Shown here in pieces: positions 47,003 to 55,346 of a stretch of 64,000 nt of DNA. The translations under genes and the position numbers were made by a program. The stretch lies in contig CAZFZN010000008.1 in NCBI GenBank assembly GCA_964523105.1, forward strand, positions 134,505 to 198,504, written 5' to 3'. The stretch is from V1-33 sp964523105. Lineage in GTDB: Bacteria; Verrucomicrobiota; Verrucomicrobiia; Verrucomicrobiales; V1-33. Position 1 is the first letter of the stretch, and every line of letters starts with the position of its first letter. Below the pieces are notes generated by a model. It was not told where the DNA came from. It made no database searches and worked only from the letters and a program-made list of their open reading frames with translations.

Positions 47003-47686
47003 ATGATCTCAAACAAACTTATTGCTGAATTCATCGGAACCCTGTTCCTCGTCACCGCCGCCCTGCTCGGAGGGGGAAGCGTCCCAGGCCTAGCCCCCGC
47101 GGCTACTCTGTGTCTATGCATCTTCGCCATGGGACATGTCTCCGGCGGTCATTACAATCCTGCGGTCAGTCTCGGAGTGTTCCTGCGCGGACGAATGACC
47201 AAGAAGGAGCTCATTGAATATGCCTGCGCCCAGTTTGCCGGGGCCTTGGTTGCATGGGTCCTTTGGCGGATTCTGCACGGCGCGTGGGGCGAACACCACA
47301 AGGCTGCAGAGGTTGACTTCGGCAAAGGAATTCTGGCTGAGTTCCTTTTCACTTTTCTTCTGGTCTCGACAGTCTTGCATGTGGCCACGACAAAAGCACT
47401 GGCCAACAATCAATTCTATGGCCTCGCCATTGGCCTGTGTGTCATTGCGGGCGCTGCATCTGTGGGCAATATCACAGGGGGAGCGTTCAATCCTGCAGTC
47501 GGCTTGGGTGTAGCGCTGAGCGGGACAGTCGAATTCGCCGCCATCGCGGTGTATCTGATCGGCTGCTTCGGCGGCGGCGCCGTCGCCGCGATTGTATTCC
47601 GCATCATGCTCCCGGGTGAGCATGCGCCCGCCGTCAACGCCCCGGCGTCGCCCCCTTCCCCGCCGACTCCTCCTCCCGCTCAATAA
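47003..47686 (+). CDS. Aquaporin/MIP family channel
   Basis: 227 residues from the ATG at 47003; the frame is open far upstream but only because it overlaps recQ out of phase. It conducts water or small solutes across the inner membrane. Both half-helix motifs are present: NPAVSLGVF (first) and NPAVGLGVA (second). Six transmembrane helices surround them, and a Pro-rich C-terminal tail ends the protein. The Asp of glycerol facilitators after the second NPA is absent (NPAVGLG rather than NPARD), which favours a water channel. The gene uses visibly more A/T-ending codons than its neighbours, which may reflect transfer. It is 5 bp from the next gene. Confidence 0.9.
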   Translation: MISNKLIAEFIGTLFLVTAALLGGGSVPGLAPAATLCLCIFAMGHVSGGHYNPAVSLGVFLRGRMTKKELIEYACAQFAGALVAWVLWRILHGAWGEHHKAAEVDFGKGILAEFLFTFLLVSTVLHVATTKALANNQFYGLAIGLCVIAGAASVGNITGGAFNPAVGLGVALSGTVEFAAIAVYLIGCFGGGAVAAIVFRIMLPGEHAPAVNAPASPPSPPTPPPAQ

Positions 47687-47691
47687 CCGTC

Positions 47692-48219
47692 ATGCCTGCC
47701 TCGGGATATTCATGGGATCAGGAGTTCCTGGCGCTCTTCGCGCGGTGCGAGGCCAAGTACCGCGCCGGGAACCATGATTTCGCCACGTATTACACGGCGG
47801 CGGACAGTGCGTTTCTCAAGAGCATCGGTTATCAGCCGCGGGAGTTCTTCGATTTCATCGAGGACTACTGCAACTACGGCGAGCCGGTGCCGGGAACGGC
47901 GCTGCTCATCGCGGCGGCGCGGCGGGATTACCTGCTGACGATTCAGAAGGGCAAGACCTCCACCGCGGTGCTGGACCCGGCGACGCTGCCGGCCAAGGAC
48001 GACGCCAGCCTCGGCGGCATCCGCTGGCTCAATCGCATCATCCCGAAAGCCCGCGCCAAACTCCGCGGCGAATTGCATCCTGACATCATGTACGGCTGCG
48101 GCGGCGACCGGTCGTTCTTCGAACAGCACGGCGTCCACGCCGCCGATTTCCTCCGCGCCGTCTGGGCCGCGGGGGATGACAATCAGAAGGTGCTGGCATG
48201 GCTGAAAGGTGCCGCGTAG
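47692..48219 (+). CDS. DUF5069-like protein
   Basis: 175 residues. The C-terminal half (LGGIRWLNRIIPKARAKLRG.. and ..DRSFFEQHGVHAADFLRAV..DDNQKVLAWL) follows the pattern of DUF5069, a family of unknown function that usually reads LGG..LPRMIDKARA. The N-terminal ~80 residues contain YYTAADSAFLKSIGYQPREFFDFIEDY. No signal peptide is present, so it is probably cytoplasmic. The start is 5 bp after the aquaporin stop codon. It is convergent with the metallohydrolase gene (37-bp gap). Confidence 0.65.
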   Translation: MPASGYSWDQEFLALFARCEAKYRAGNHDFATYYTAADSAFLKSIGYQPREFFDFIEDYCNYGEPVPGTALLIAAARRDYLLTIQKGKTSTAVLDPATLPAKDDASLGGIRWLNRIIPKARAKLRGELHPDIMYGCGGDRSFFEQHGVHAADFLRAVWAAGDDNQKVLAWLKGAA

Positions 48220-48256
48220 CGCGCGCCCGGCATTCAGCCCGCCCGCGCCGGCGGTG

Positions 48257-49105
48257 TTACAAAAGCATTCCCTGCTCCCACGCCGGCGCCGCCAGTGGTG
48301 ACGGCAGTGCCGTCATCGTTTCCTCCCGCCGCACCTCCAGCCACGGCGTCGGTTCATCCTGACACGCGCAGGTGACCGTCGTGTGTCCCGAGCCGGCCGC
48401 CTGAAGTGCGGCCCGGGCGGCGCCGCAGGCCACTTCGGGGGAATTGCAGTCGCGGCTCAGATGCCCGAGCACCAGATGCCGCAGTGAGGGACCGGCCGCA
48501 GCGGCGATCACCTCGGCGCACTGATCGTTGCTGAGGTGTCCGTGACGGCTGGCGATGCGCTGGCGCGTGCTCCACGGGCGTTTGGTGTCATTCGACAGCA
48601 TCTCAGAGTCGTAGTTCGCCTCGACAAATAAAGCATCCAGCGCCGCGACTTTGGTGCGCACCAGCGTCGTGACGTGACCGAGGTCGCTCAAAACTCCGAG
48701 TGCCGTTCCGCTGCGGCGGAAGATGAAACCCATGGGGTCCACGGCATCGTGCGGCACGCGGAAGGATTCTATTTCCAGCCCGGCGAACGAAAACGCTCCG
48801 CCGCCGGGAATGACCTTCCACACGGCCTCCTTGAGCCGGTCTCCGAGCACTTCGCGGGTCATGGCGTTGGCCAGCACGGGCAGGCGGTGCTTGCGGGTGA
48901 AGACTTCCAGTCCGCGCGTATGGTCGCCGTGTTCATGCGTCAGCAAAATGCCGCGCAGCTCCGCGGGATCGACGCCGCACAGGGCAAGGCGCGCCGTGAG
49001 CTGCGCCGCGCTCAATCCCGCATCCACCATGAGCACGCCTTCGCTGCTGCGAATGAGTGCCGCATTGCCGCCGCTGCCGCTGCCGAGGATGGTGAAAGAG
49101 ATCAT
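48257..49105 (-). CDS. MBL-fold metallohydrolase (YycJ/WalJ-like)
   Basis: 282 residues from the ATG at 49105, which gives the family N-terminus MISFTILGSGSGGNAALI; a longer frame upstream adds 25 unrelated residues. The zinc motif THEHGDHTRGL (HxHxDH) is at about residues 55-65. Further ligands are expected in VPHDAVDP, LSDLGHV and LGHLSRDCNSPE. YycJ-type enzymes are thought to be 5' exonucleases, but the substrate here is not known. The gene is divergent from the HupE-like gene at 49216. Confidence 0.85.
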   Translation of the reverse strand: MISFTILGSGSGGNAALIRSSEGVLMVDAGLSAAQLTARLALCGVDPAELRGILLTHEHGDHTRGLEVFTRKHRLPVLANAMTREVLGDRLKEAVWKVIPGGGAFSFAGLEIESFRVPHDAVDPMGFIFRRSGTALGVLSDLGHVTTLVRTKVAALDALFVEANYDSEMLSNDTKRPWSTRQRIASRHGHLSNDQCAEVIAAAAGPSLRHLVLGHLSRDCNSPEVACGAARAALQAAGSGHTTVTCACQDEPTPWLEVRREETMTALPSPLAAPAWEQGMLL

Positions 49106-49215
49106 TTTTCTGCGCAGCAGGCGTGCGCCGTGCCGTTGAATGTGCAAGCCGCAAGGCACGGCCAACCGCGGCCCTTGCATCCCGATTCACTCTCCGCAAC
49201 CACATCGCTCCCCAC

Positions 49216-49824
49216 ATGGACTCAGACTTCATCGGCAGTTATCTCGTCAAAGGCATCCACCACGTCCTCACCGGCTACGATCACGTGCTCTTTGCCATCG
49301 GCATTGTGCTGGCGCTGCGCGGCTTTTGGGAAGTCTTCAAAATCATCGGCATCTTCACGATCGCGCACTCCGTGACCGTCGTGGCCACCGCGGTGCACGG
49401 CAAGGAACTGCTGCCGCCGTGGATCGTGGAGCCGGTCATCAGCGGCAGCATCATTTTCATCGCCGTGGAGAATCTGCTCCATCTCGATGCCCCGTTCAGC
49501 CGACGGCGCATGGCTGTCGTGTTCATTCTGGGCCTCGTGCACGGCATGGGCTTCGGCGGCAAGCTGCTGGAAACGCTCGAAGGCGTGAGCGGCAGCGCGG
49601 CGGCATGGGCCATCGCGGCGTTCTGCATCGGCGTGGAAGTCGGACACCTGTGTGTCGTCGCGCCGGTTTCCGGCATTCTCAAAATCGGCCGCGATGCCGG
49701 CGGCGAAACCTTCCGCCGCGGCGCGCTGCAGTGGGGCTCGTGGGTCGTCGCGCTCGGCGGCGCGTTCTTTCTCTACTGCATCCTCGCCGGCATCTTCGGC
49801 TGGCCCGTGCCGATTGAATTCTAA
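49216..49824 (+). CDS. HupE/UreJ-like membrane protein
   Basis: 202 residues with about six transmembrane segments. The conserved blocks of the HupE/UreJ_2 family are seen: GIHHVLTGYDHVLFAIGIVL near the start, FTIAHSVTV, and FIAVENLLHLD, then LVHGMGFGG. Family members are linked to nickel or cobalt handling near hydrogenases and ureases, but many lie alone, as here. No hydrogenase or urease gene is in the window, so metal transport is only a suggestion. The start is the ATG at 49216 (MDSDFIGSYLVKG). Confidence 0.8.
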   Translation: MDSDFIGSYLVKGIHHVLTGYDHVLFAIGIVLALRGFWEVFKIIGIFTIAHSVTVVATAVHGKELLPPWIVEPVISGSIIFIAVENLLHLDAPFSRRRMAVVFILGLVHGMGFGGKLLETLEGVSGSAAAWAIAAFCIGVEVGHLCVVAPVSGILKIGRDAGGETFRRGALQWGSWVVALGGAFFLYCILAGIFGWPVPIEF

Positions 49825-49835
49825 CCTCAAAAGGG

Positions 49836-49968
49836 GAAATAGCACCACGGATGGACACGAATAAGCCCGGATGCTCAGCCGGCCCGGTCCACCATGAGCT
49901 TCACGCAATGCGGGAATCCAGCCGCTTTGGCTAACCCGTGTTTATCCGTGTCCATCGGTGGGTTCTTC
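49836..49968. repeat. Intergenic palindromic element (CCACGGATGGAC family), copy 2
   Basis: The left arm GAAATAGCACCACGGATGG (49836-49854) and the right arm with TATCCGTGTCCATCGGTGGG (49943-49962) are inverted relative to each other. The same arm occurs at about 35390-35411. It is non-coding, between the convergent HupE-like and hydrolase genes. Confidence 0.65.
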
Positions 49969-50040
49969 GTCTCCACTTTTTGCTGGCAACTGCAGCGGCC
50001 GGCGACAGCCGCGGGGCGGTGTGAGCGCGGGACGTGCAAC

Positions 50041-50067
50041 GACAAGGCCGGGACGGCCTTGCTACGG
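50041..50067. repeat. Short palindrome AAGGCCGGGACGGCCTT, copy 2
   Basis: Identical in its core to the copies at 40970-40995 and 59576-59602, including the flanking GCTACGG. It lies between the convergent HupE-like gene and the exported hydrolase gene. Confidence 0.8.
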
Positions 50068-50115
50068 CTTCTGGTGCCGCTTCACGCCAGTGCACGGCCT
50101 GGCCCCGGGGCGCTG

Positions 50116-52170
50116 CTATGGCTTCAGTTCCCACTTCTCGCCGAAGAAATCCGCGGCGGGGATCGCGCCGGGGTAGCGGCTGTTCGGCGGCGTTTTCAGG
50201 TCGATGATGGCCCAGTCGGGCAGCTTCGGCGTCTGGCGGGCGTTGTTGAGGTAGTCGTAGTCGCGGAAGGTGAAGCTGCTGTTCAGCACCACGTAGCACT
50301 CGGGGTTCAGCGGATTCGGGTAGATGCAAATGAGCGCGTGATCCGCGGCGGGGAAGGTCCTGGCGCCGGCTTTGATTTCGCTGCTGCTCCACGTGACGGG
50401 CAGCTTCGGCGCGACTTTCGCCATGACGGCATTGGAGGAAGGATCGCCCCACAGCACGAGGTTGGCGGAGGCGACGTCGGCGTCGGTGATCGCCGTGTCG
50501 TCCTTCACCCGGGCATCGCCGCGGAAATGCCGACGCCAGTGCTCGATGGCCCGCTCCATCTCCGCCTTCGCCCACGCCCCGGCTTTCTCATTCGCTGCCT
50601 GGCCCGTCGGACGCACGAAGATGAAAGAGTCCATGAAGGCATCGTCCACCGGGCCTTGCAGGCCGTGTTTCTTGCGGAGGCCGTCGGGCCTCTCGCGTGT
50701 CGTCCAGAGGCCGGAATCATCGGGCAGATGCAACGACACCCGGAAAGAGCCGTCGCTGGTTGGAGGAAAGGTGAGCGGGACCGCGCCCGCAAAGTCCTCG
50801 CCGTCATCACTGGCAATGGTGAGCGAAACTCCGCTCAAGCTGAACAACTCATCTTTGTGTGTCGGGCGGAAGGTGCCGGGCGGAAAATCGAAGTGCAGTG
50901 TCGATACGTTGTGCGCCGCCACGAAAATCTCAGATCCTTTCCGGTGCATCCGAATGACGGCTTTCTCGCCGGGAACCCGAAAGCCCTCAATAGCACCGAA
51001 CCGGAAACGATTGTAGCGCAACGACCAAGTGTCGAAGCGCACGATGTCGCCTGGTTCGGGCAGCGCCCGCCCCCGCGCTGCCAGCGCATCTATCCTGCGC
51101 GCCACTTCTGTCTTTGCCCGCTTCTCCCAGGAGTGGGCCGTCCCAGGGCCGATGATGTGGGTAAGGCTTACCTCCTCGTCACTCAGGACTTCACTCATCA
51201 AGTCTGCCGCCTGCTTTTGCTTATCGTTCTCGCCGCTGTAGGCGACGGTGGGGCAGTTGAAGAGATTCCCGGCGACGGCGGTGGCGTCGTAGAGATTCCA
51301 CAGCTTCCGCTCCCAGGGATAGGGCTGGAGTTTCTCGCCCTGGAAGAAGTTGAGGAACTGCTCGGTCTCGCTGAAGCCCGCGCCGGGGTTGGCGGCGCAC
51401 CATTGCCATGCGTGGTGGGTGGCGATGTGCCAGCAAGCCGCGCCGCCGAGGCTGAAGCCGCGCACGACGATGCGGTCTTCGTCGATGCGGTAGTCGCGTT
51501 TCACGGTGTCGAGCGCTTCAAAGAAATCCGTCTCGCCGGCGAAGCGCGAGCCGTTGCAGTAACGTCCGTAGGGATGGAGCACGATGGTATCCTGCGGGGT
51601 GAATTCGCCGGGCTGCGTCTGCCGCTGGTGGATGAAGTCCAGCTCCGTCAGTTTTTCGCCGCGACCGTGAAACCAGCAGTCGAGCCGCCAGCGGTAGGGG
51701 AGATTCCGCTGAAACGACTCCGGCATCACGAGCCCGAACGGCTGCACGCTGCCGTCGATTTTGGAGACGTAGCCGCGCGGCACGAGCCCGCGCGCGGCGA
51801 GCCAGGGCGTCTCGCCTTTTTGCAGCGCCTCCAGCCGGGTGAAGCCCTCTTTCAACTGCTGCGCGGCCCACTCCGTCTGCTTCACGTCGAAGAACTCATC
51901 GTAGCGCAGCGCCCAGTCGGCGGCCTTGTGGAAGATCTGCACGTCCGGCAGGAAAAGCAGCGCCGGGGCCTTCTTCGCCTCCAGTTCGGCCCGAACGGAC
52001 TCGATGGCGGCCCTGAGTTTTGCGGTTTCACCGGTGAGGGACTTTCGCACGTCATCGGGGATGGCGACTCCGGGCGGCGGCTGCCGGCGGACGTTTTCGG
52101 CGATGTTGTCGGCGGGACCATCGGCGAGAGCGGCGAACGGGAGGAGGAAGGGCAGCAGGAGTTGGCGCAT
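50116..52170 (-). CDS. Large exported alpha/beta hydrolase (prolyl oligopeptidase-like)
   Basis: 684 residues from the ATG at 52170, chosen because it begins a signal peptide (MRQLLLPFLLPFAALADG). A central hydrolase core carries the nucleophile elbow GFSLGGAA (Ser240), and a likely catalytic His lies in GPGTAHSWEK. A beta-rich C-terminal region follows from about residue 390. The architecture resembles exported esterases and peptidases of the S9 type found in Verrucomicrobiota and Planctomycetota, which act on peptides or glycan esters outside the cytoplasm. The substrate is not clear. The gene faces HupE across two palindromic elements and is divergent from mreB. Confidence 0.75.
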   Translation of the reverse strand: MRQLLLPFLLPFAALADGPADNIAENVRRQPPPGVAIPDDVRKSLTGETAKLRAAIESVRAELEAKKAPALLFLPDVQIFHKAADWALRYDEFFDVKQTEWAAQQLKEGFTRLEALQKGETPWLAARGLVPRGYVSKIDGSVQPFGLVMPESFQRNLPYRWRLDCWFHGRGEKLTELDFIHQRQTQPGEFTPQDTIVLHPYGRYCNGSRFAGETDFFEALDTVKRDYRIDEDRIVVRGFSLGGAACWHIATHHAWQWCAANPGAGFSETEQFLNFFQGEKLQPYPWERKLWNLYDATAVAGNLFNCPTVAYSGENDKQKQAADLMSEVLSDEEVSLTHIIGPGTAHSWEKRAKTEVARRIDALAARGRALPEPGDIVRFDTWSLRYNRFRFGAIEGFRVPGEKAVIRMHRKGSEIFVAAHNVSTLHFDFPPGTFRPTHKDELFSLSGVSLTIASDDGEDFAGAVPLTFPPTSDGSFRVSLHLPDDSGLWTTRERPDGLRKKHGLQGPVDDAFMDSFIFVRPTGQAANEKAGAWAKAEMERAIEHWRRHFRGDARVKDDTAITDADVASANLVLWGDPSSNAVMAKVAPKLPVTWSSSEIKAGARTFPAADHALICIYPNPLNPECYVVLNSSFTFRDYDYLNNARQTPKLPDWAIIDLKTPPNSRYPGAIPAADFFGEKWELKP

Positions 52171-52296
52171 GGCGGCGATGGTGGCGTTGCCGGTTCGGGG
52201 CGCAAGTTCCGGCAGGGCCGCGTTTTTCGGGGTTCTTGGTTCAGGTGTTCGCTTCAATGCCGCACTCTGAAACCCGGGTAGTGCATCAGTTTGAAA

Positions 52297-52511
52297 AGCC
52301 CGGAGGGCTGCCGGAAATTAGCCGGGGGTGACTGAGGAACGAAGGAACCCCCGGGACCTATCGACAATAAACCCAAGCCCCGGCAGGGGCGTCACAATGC
52401 GGCGTGGAGATTTCTGACGCCCCTGCCGGGGCTGAAATACCAATGGCTGCATTCCCGGGGGTTCCGCTTCGCTCCACCCCCGGCTAATTTCTGCCGGGCC
52501 TCCGGCCCTTC
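52297..52511. repeat. Large palindromic element upstream of mreB
   Basis: Outer inverted arms at 52299-52355 and 52453-52511 (GGAAATTAGCCGGGGGTG.. against ..CACCCCCGGCTAATTTCTGC). Inner perfect 17-bp arms GCCCCGGCAGGGGCGTC (52377-52393) and its complement (52416-52432). The same family as 26155-26391. No coding potential. Confidence 0.85.
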
Positions 52512-52842
52512 TGAATTTCAAACTGAGACACAGCCGAAACCTGAACCCTCCCCCGCCCCGGCACTGCGTCCCGAAATTGCGAAAGCCCTGGCGGAATTCA
52601 GGGAAAACCAACCTTCCACTTGACCGTGAGGCCATTGGGCCGGATTACCGCCCTGATTTCCGGCCCCGCGCTTCGGGGACGCACGCCAAAATGACCCGGG
52701 GCAGCCCGGAAAATCCGGTTTCACCCGTGCGAAGCTGCAAGCGCCGGGCGGCAGTCCGCGGATGGCGTTCCACCCGGTTTTCCTCCGGCACTTTTCCGGT
52801 GCCTTCACCCTTTTTCCCAACCTTTTTCCCCGTTCCCCGCCC
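52512..52842. other. Leader region of the mre operon
   Basis: About 330 bp with no supported gene. It should carry the mreB promoter. I see a TTGACC near 52619-52624 but no convincing -10 partner, so I do not call it. Confidence 0.35.
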
Positions 52843-53871
52843 ATGATCGCCAAACTTTTTGGCTGGTTCTCCAATGACATCGGAATTGACCTCGGCACCG
52901 CCAACACCCTCGTCTATGTCAAAGACCACGGCATCGTCCTGCGCGAGCCGTCGGTGGTGGCGGTAAAGAGCGGCACCAGCGAGGTGCTGGCCGTCGGCGA
53001 TGATGCCAAGCGCATGCTCGGGCGCACCCCTGGCAATATCGTCGCCATCCGGCCGCTCAAGGACGGCGTGATCGCCGATTTTGAAGTCACCGAAGCCATG
53101 CTGCGGCACTTCATTCAGAAAGTGCACAACAGCCGGCGCATGGCACGGCCGCGAGTGGTCATCGCAGTTCCCAGCGGCATCACGGAGGTCGAAAAACGCG
53201 CCGTGAAAGAAAGCGCCGCCCAGGCGGGAGCGCGTGAAGTTTATCTCATCGAGGAGCCCATGGCCGCGGCGATCGGTGTGGGCCTGCCGGTGCAGGAGGC
53301 GAGCGGCAACATGATCGTGGACATCGGCGGCGGCACGACCGAGGTGGCACTGATTTCGCTGAGTGGCATCGTTTACAGCCGCAGCGTGCGGGTGGCGGGC
53401 GACGAACTCGACGAGGCCATCGTGCAGTACATGAAGCGGGCCTACAATCTGATGATCGGCGAGCGCACGGCGGAGGATATCAAGATTCGCGTCGGCTCCG
53501 CCTATCCGCTGAGCAAGGAGACGACGATGGAGGTCAAGGGCCGCGACATGGTGGCGGGCCTGCCGAAGACGATTTCAATCACGAGCCAGGAGGTGCGCGA
53601 GGCGCTGCTGGAGCCGTTGAATACCATCATCGATTCCGTGCGCGTCACGCTGGAGCGCTGCCCGCCGGAACTGGCCGCGGACCTGGTGGACCGCGGGATC
53701 GTGCTGGCCGGCGGCGGAGCGCTGCTTCGCGGGCTGGACAAACTGCTTTCCGAAGAGACCGGCCTGCCGGTGCATGTGGCGGAGGATCCGCTCAGCGCCG
53801 TCGCCGAAGGCACCGGCAAGGTGCTCAGCGAACTGGCCTTCCTCCGGAAAGTGACGACGAAGGACGGCTGA
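52843..53871 (+). CDS. mreB: Rod shape-determining protein MreB
   Basis: 342 residues from the ATG at 52843 (MIAKLFGWFSNDIGIDLGTA); 27 residues of upstream frame lack family features. It is the bacterial actin that polymerises at the inner membrane and guides side-wall synthesis. The phosphate loops DLGTANTLVYVK and DIGGGTTEVALISL and the adenosine motif VLAGGGALLRGLD are intact. The short amphipathic N-terminus MIAKLFGWF may bind the membrane. It opens the operon mreB-mreC-mreD-PBP2, with mreC 18 bp downstream. Confidence 0.98.
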   Translation: MIAKLFGWFSNDIGIDLGTANTLVYVKDHGIVLREPSVVAVKSGTSEVLAVGDDAKRMLGRTPGNIVAIRPLKDGVIADFEVTEAMLRHFIQKVHNSRRMARPRVVIAVPSGITEVEKRAVKESAAQAGAREVYLIEEPMAAAIGVGLPVQEASGNMIVDIGGGTTEVALISLSGIVYSRSVRVAGDELDEAIVQYMKRAYNLMIGERTAEDIKIRVGSAYPLSKETTMEVKGRDMVAGLPKTISITSQEVREALLEPLNTIIDSVRVTLERCPPELAADLVDRGIVLAGGGALLRGLDKLLSEETGLPVHVAEDPLSAVAEGTGKVLSELAFLRKVTTKDG

Positions 53872-53889
53872 TCCTGACTCTTCACGGCC

Positions 53890-54747
53890 ATGAGACGTTT
53901 CAACCTCATCGCACTGGCGGCTTTCATTGCGGCACTGGTCTGGGTCTTCACCTTCGACAATGCCGCGACGCGCAACATCCAGAACCGGGTCGGCGCCATT
54001 TTCGCTCCCTTCAAAAAGACCGGCGCCGGAGTCCAGGACGCCATCACCGGCGTGAGCGACGAAAAACGCACTCCCGCGGAACTGCGCGACGAAAACCTGA
54101 GGCTGGCGATGGAGAATGCGGAACTGAAAATCTACCGCGGCCAGGTGCAGCAGCTGCAGGATGAAGTGCGGCGGCTGCAGGACCTTTTGAAATTCGACCG
54201 CCAGACGGATCTGTCGCTCATCCCTGCCAAGATCATCGTGCGCAAGACGAGCGCGTGGTACCGCGGCGCCACCATCGACAAGGGCTGGCGTCAGGGCGTG
54301 CAGGACGGCAGTCCGATCATTCTGCCGACCGGTCCGGAAGGCCGCGCCAGTCTCGTGGGGCGCATCGCGCGCGCCGGCGAAAACGAATCCGAAATCCTCT
54401 TCATCACCGACGAGCAGTGCAAGGTCGCCGGCCAGGTGGAGGGAACCATCGAGCGCGGGATCATGCAGGGCGTCCGGGTTTCCACCTCGCGCCGCCCGGA
54501 ACTGCGGCTCCGACATCTTTCCAAAGACGCCCGCGTCGAAAAAAACCGGCGCGTTTATTCATGGGACAACACCTACTGCTTTCCTCCCGGGCTCATGCTC
54601 GGCACCGTCGTGGACTTCCGCCCCGGAGACGCCTCCAGCGAAGCCATTATCGAGCCGGCCGTGAACCTCGATGATTTGCCTTACGTATTCGTGATGGAGC
54701 AGAAAGTGGAGGAAAAACCCCCGCCTTCCGCCTCTCCGCCGCGATGA
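53890..54747 (+). CDS. mreC: Rod shape-determining protein MreC
   Basis: 285 residues. One N-terminal transmembrane segment (LIALAAFIAALVWVFTF) is followed by a coiled coil (about 55-100, ELKIYRGQVQQLQDEVRRLQD). The periplasmic beta-barrel domain comes next (GPEGRASLVGRIARAGENESEILFITD). It links MreB to the transpeptidase PBP2 outside the membrane. The last four bases ATGA are shared with the start of mreD, which indicates translational coupling. The C-terminus is rich in Pro and Glu. Confidence 0.95.
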   Translation: MRRFNLIALAAFIAALVWVFTFDNAATRNIQNRVGAIFAPFKKTGAGVQDAITGVSDEKRTPAELRDENLRLAMENAELKIYRGQVQQLQDEVRRLQDLLKFDRQTDLSLIPAKIIVRKTSAWYRGATIDKGWRQGVQDGSPIILPTGPEGRASLVGRIARAGENESEILFITDEQCKVAGQVEGTIERGIMQGVRVSTSRRPELRLRHLSKDARVEKNRRVYSWDNTYCFPPGLMLGTVVDFRPGDASSEAIIEPAVNLDDLPYVFVMEQKVEEKPPPSASPPR

Positions 54748-55346
54748 TCTTCGTTCTGCTGCTTTTCGTGCTCATGGCCTTCGGGTTCGTGGTCCAGGAT
54801 TTCATCCCGGCCCTCGACTGGGCGTGGCACGCGCGGGTCTTCGCAGTGCCGGTGATCTATTTCGCCTGCGCCATCAGCGTGCCCTTTCCGGTCATGCTGT
54901 GCTTCGCGTTCTTCACCGGATTCGTGTGGGATGCGCTGAACCACGTTTCGGTGAATTTTCCTGACGTGGCGCACGCGGCCGACCAGGTGGATGCCGTCGT
55001 GGGCAGCAGCGGCGGCATATTCGGGTTCTCCATTTTTCTCTACGCGCTGCTGGGCTCACTGATGCACGGCATCCGGCCGCTCTTCCGCCGCGGACGCTGG
55101 GAGCTGCCCATTCTCATGACCGGCGCGGGCACAGGTCTGCTGCTCACCCTGGAATACGCCTTCATCAATTTCCGCCGCGCCGGATTCTCCTTTCCCCGGG
55201 AGGTCTGGCTCCACATCGGCGCCACCTCCATGCTCAGCATGGTCGTCGCCCCGTTCGCGTTTCTTCTCATCAATTACCTGGCCAAACTCAGCGGCTACAG
55301 CATCCGCTACGAAGGCCTCAGAACCCGCAAGTGGTCCGTGTCATGA
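54744..55346 (+). CDS. mreD: Rod shape-determining protein MreD
   Basis: 200 residues, hydrophobic with about five transmembrane helices, in the range of MreD (160-200). Identification is mostly by position between mreC and PBP2 and by hydropathy, since MreD sequences are poorly conserved. The start overlaps the end of mreC (ATGA) and its own end overlaps the start of PBP2 (ATGA). Confidence 0.9.
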   Translation: MIFVLLLFVLMAFGFVVQDFIPALDWAWHARVFAVPVIYFACAISVPFPVMLCFAFFTGFVWDALNHVSVNFPDVAHAADQVDAVVGSSGGIFGFSIFLYALLGSLMHGIRPLFRRGRWELPILMTGAGTGLLLTLEYAFINFRRAGFSFPREVWLHIGATSMLSMVVAPFAFLLINYLAKLSGYSIRYEGLRTRKWSVS

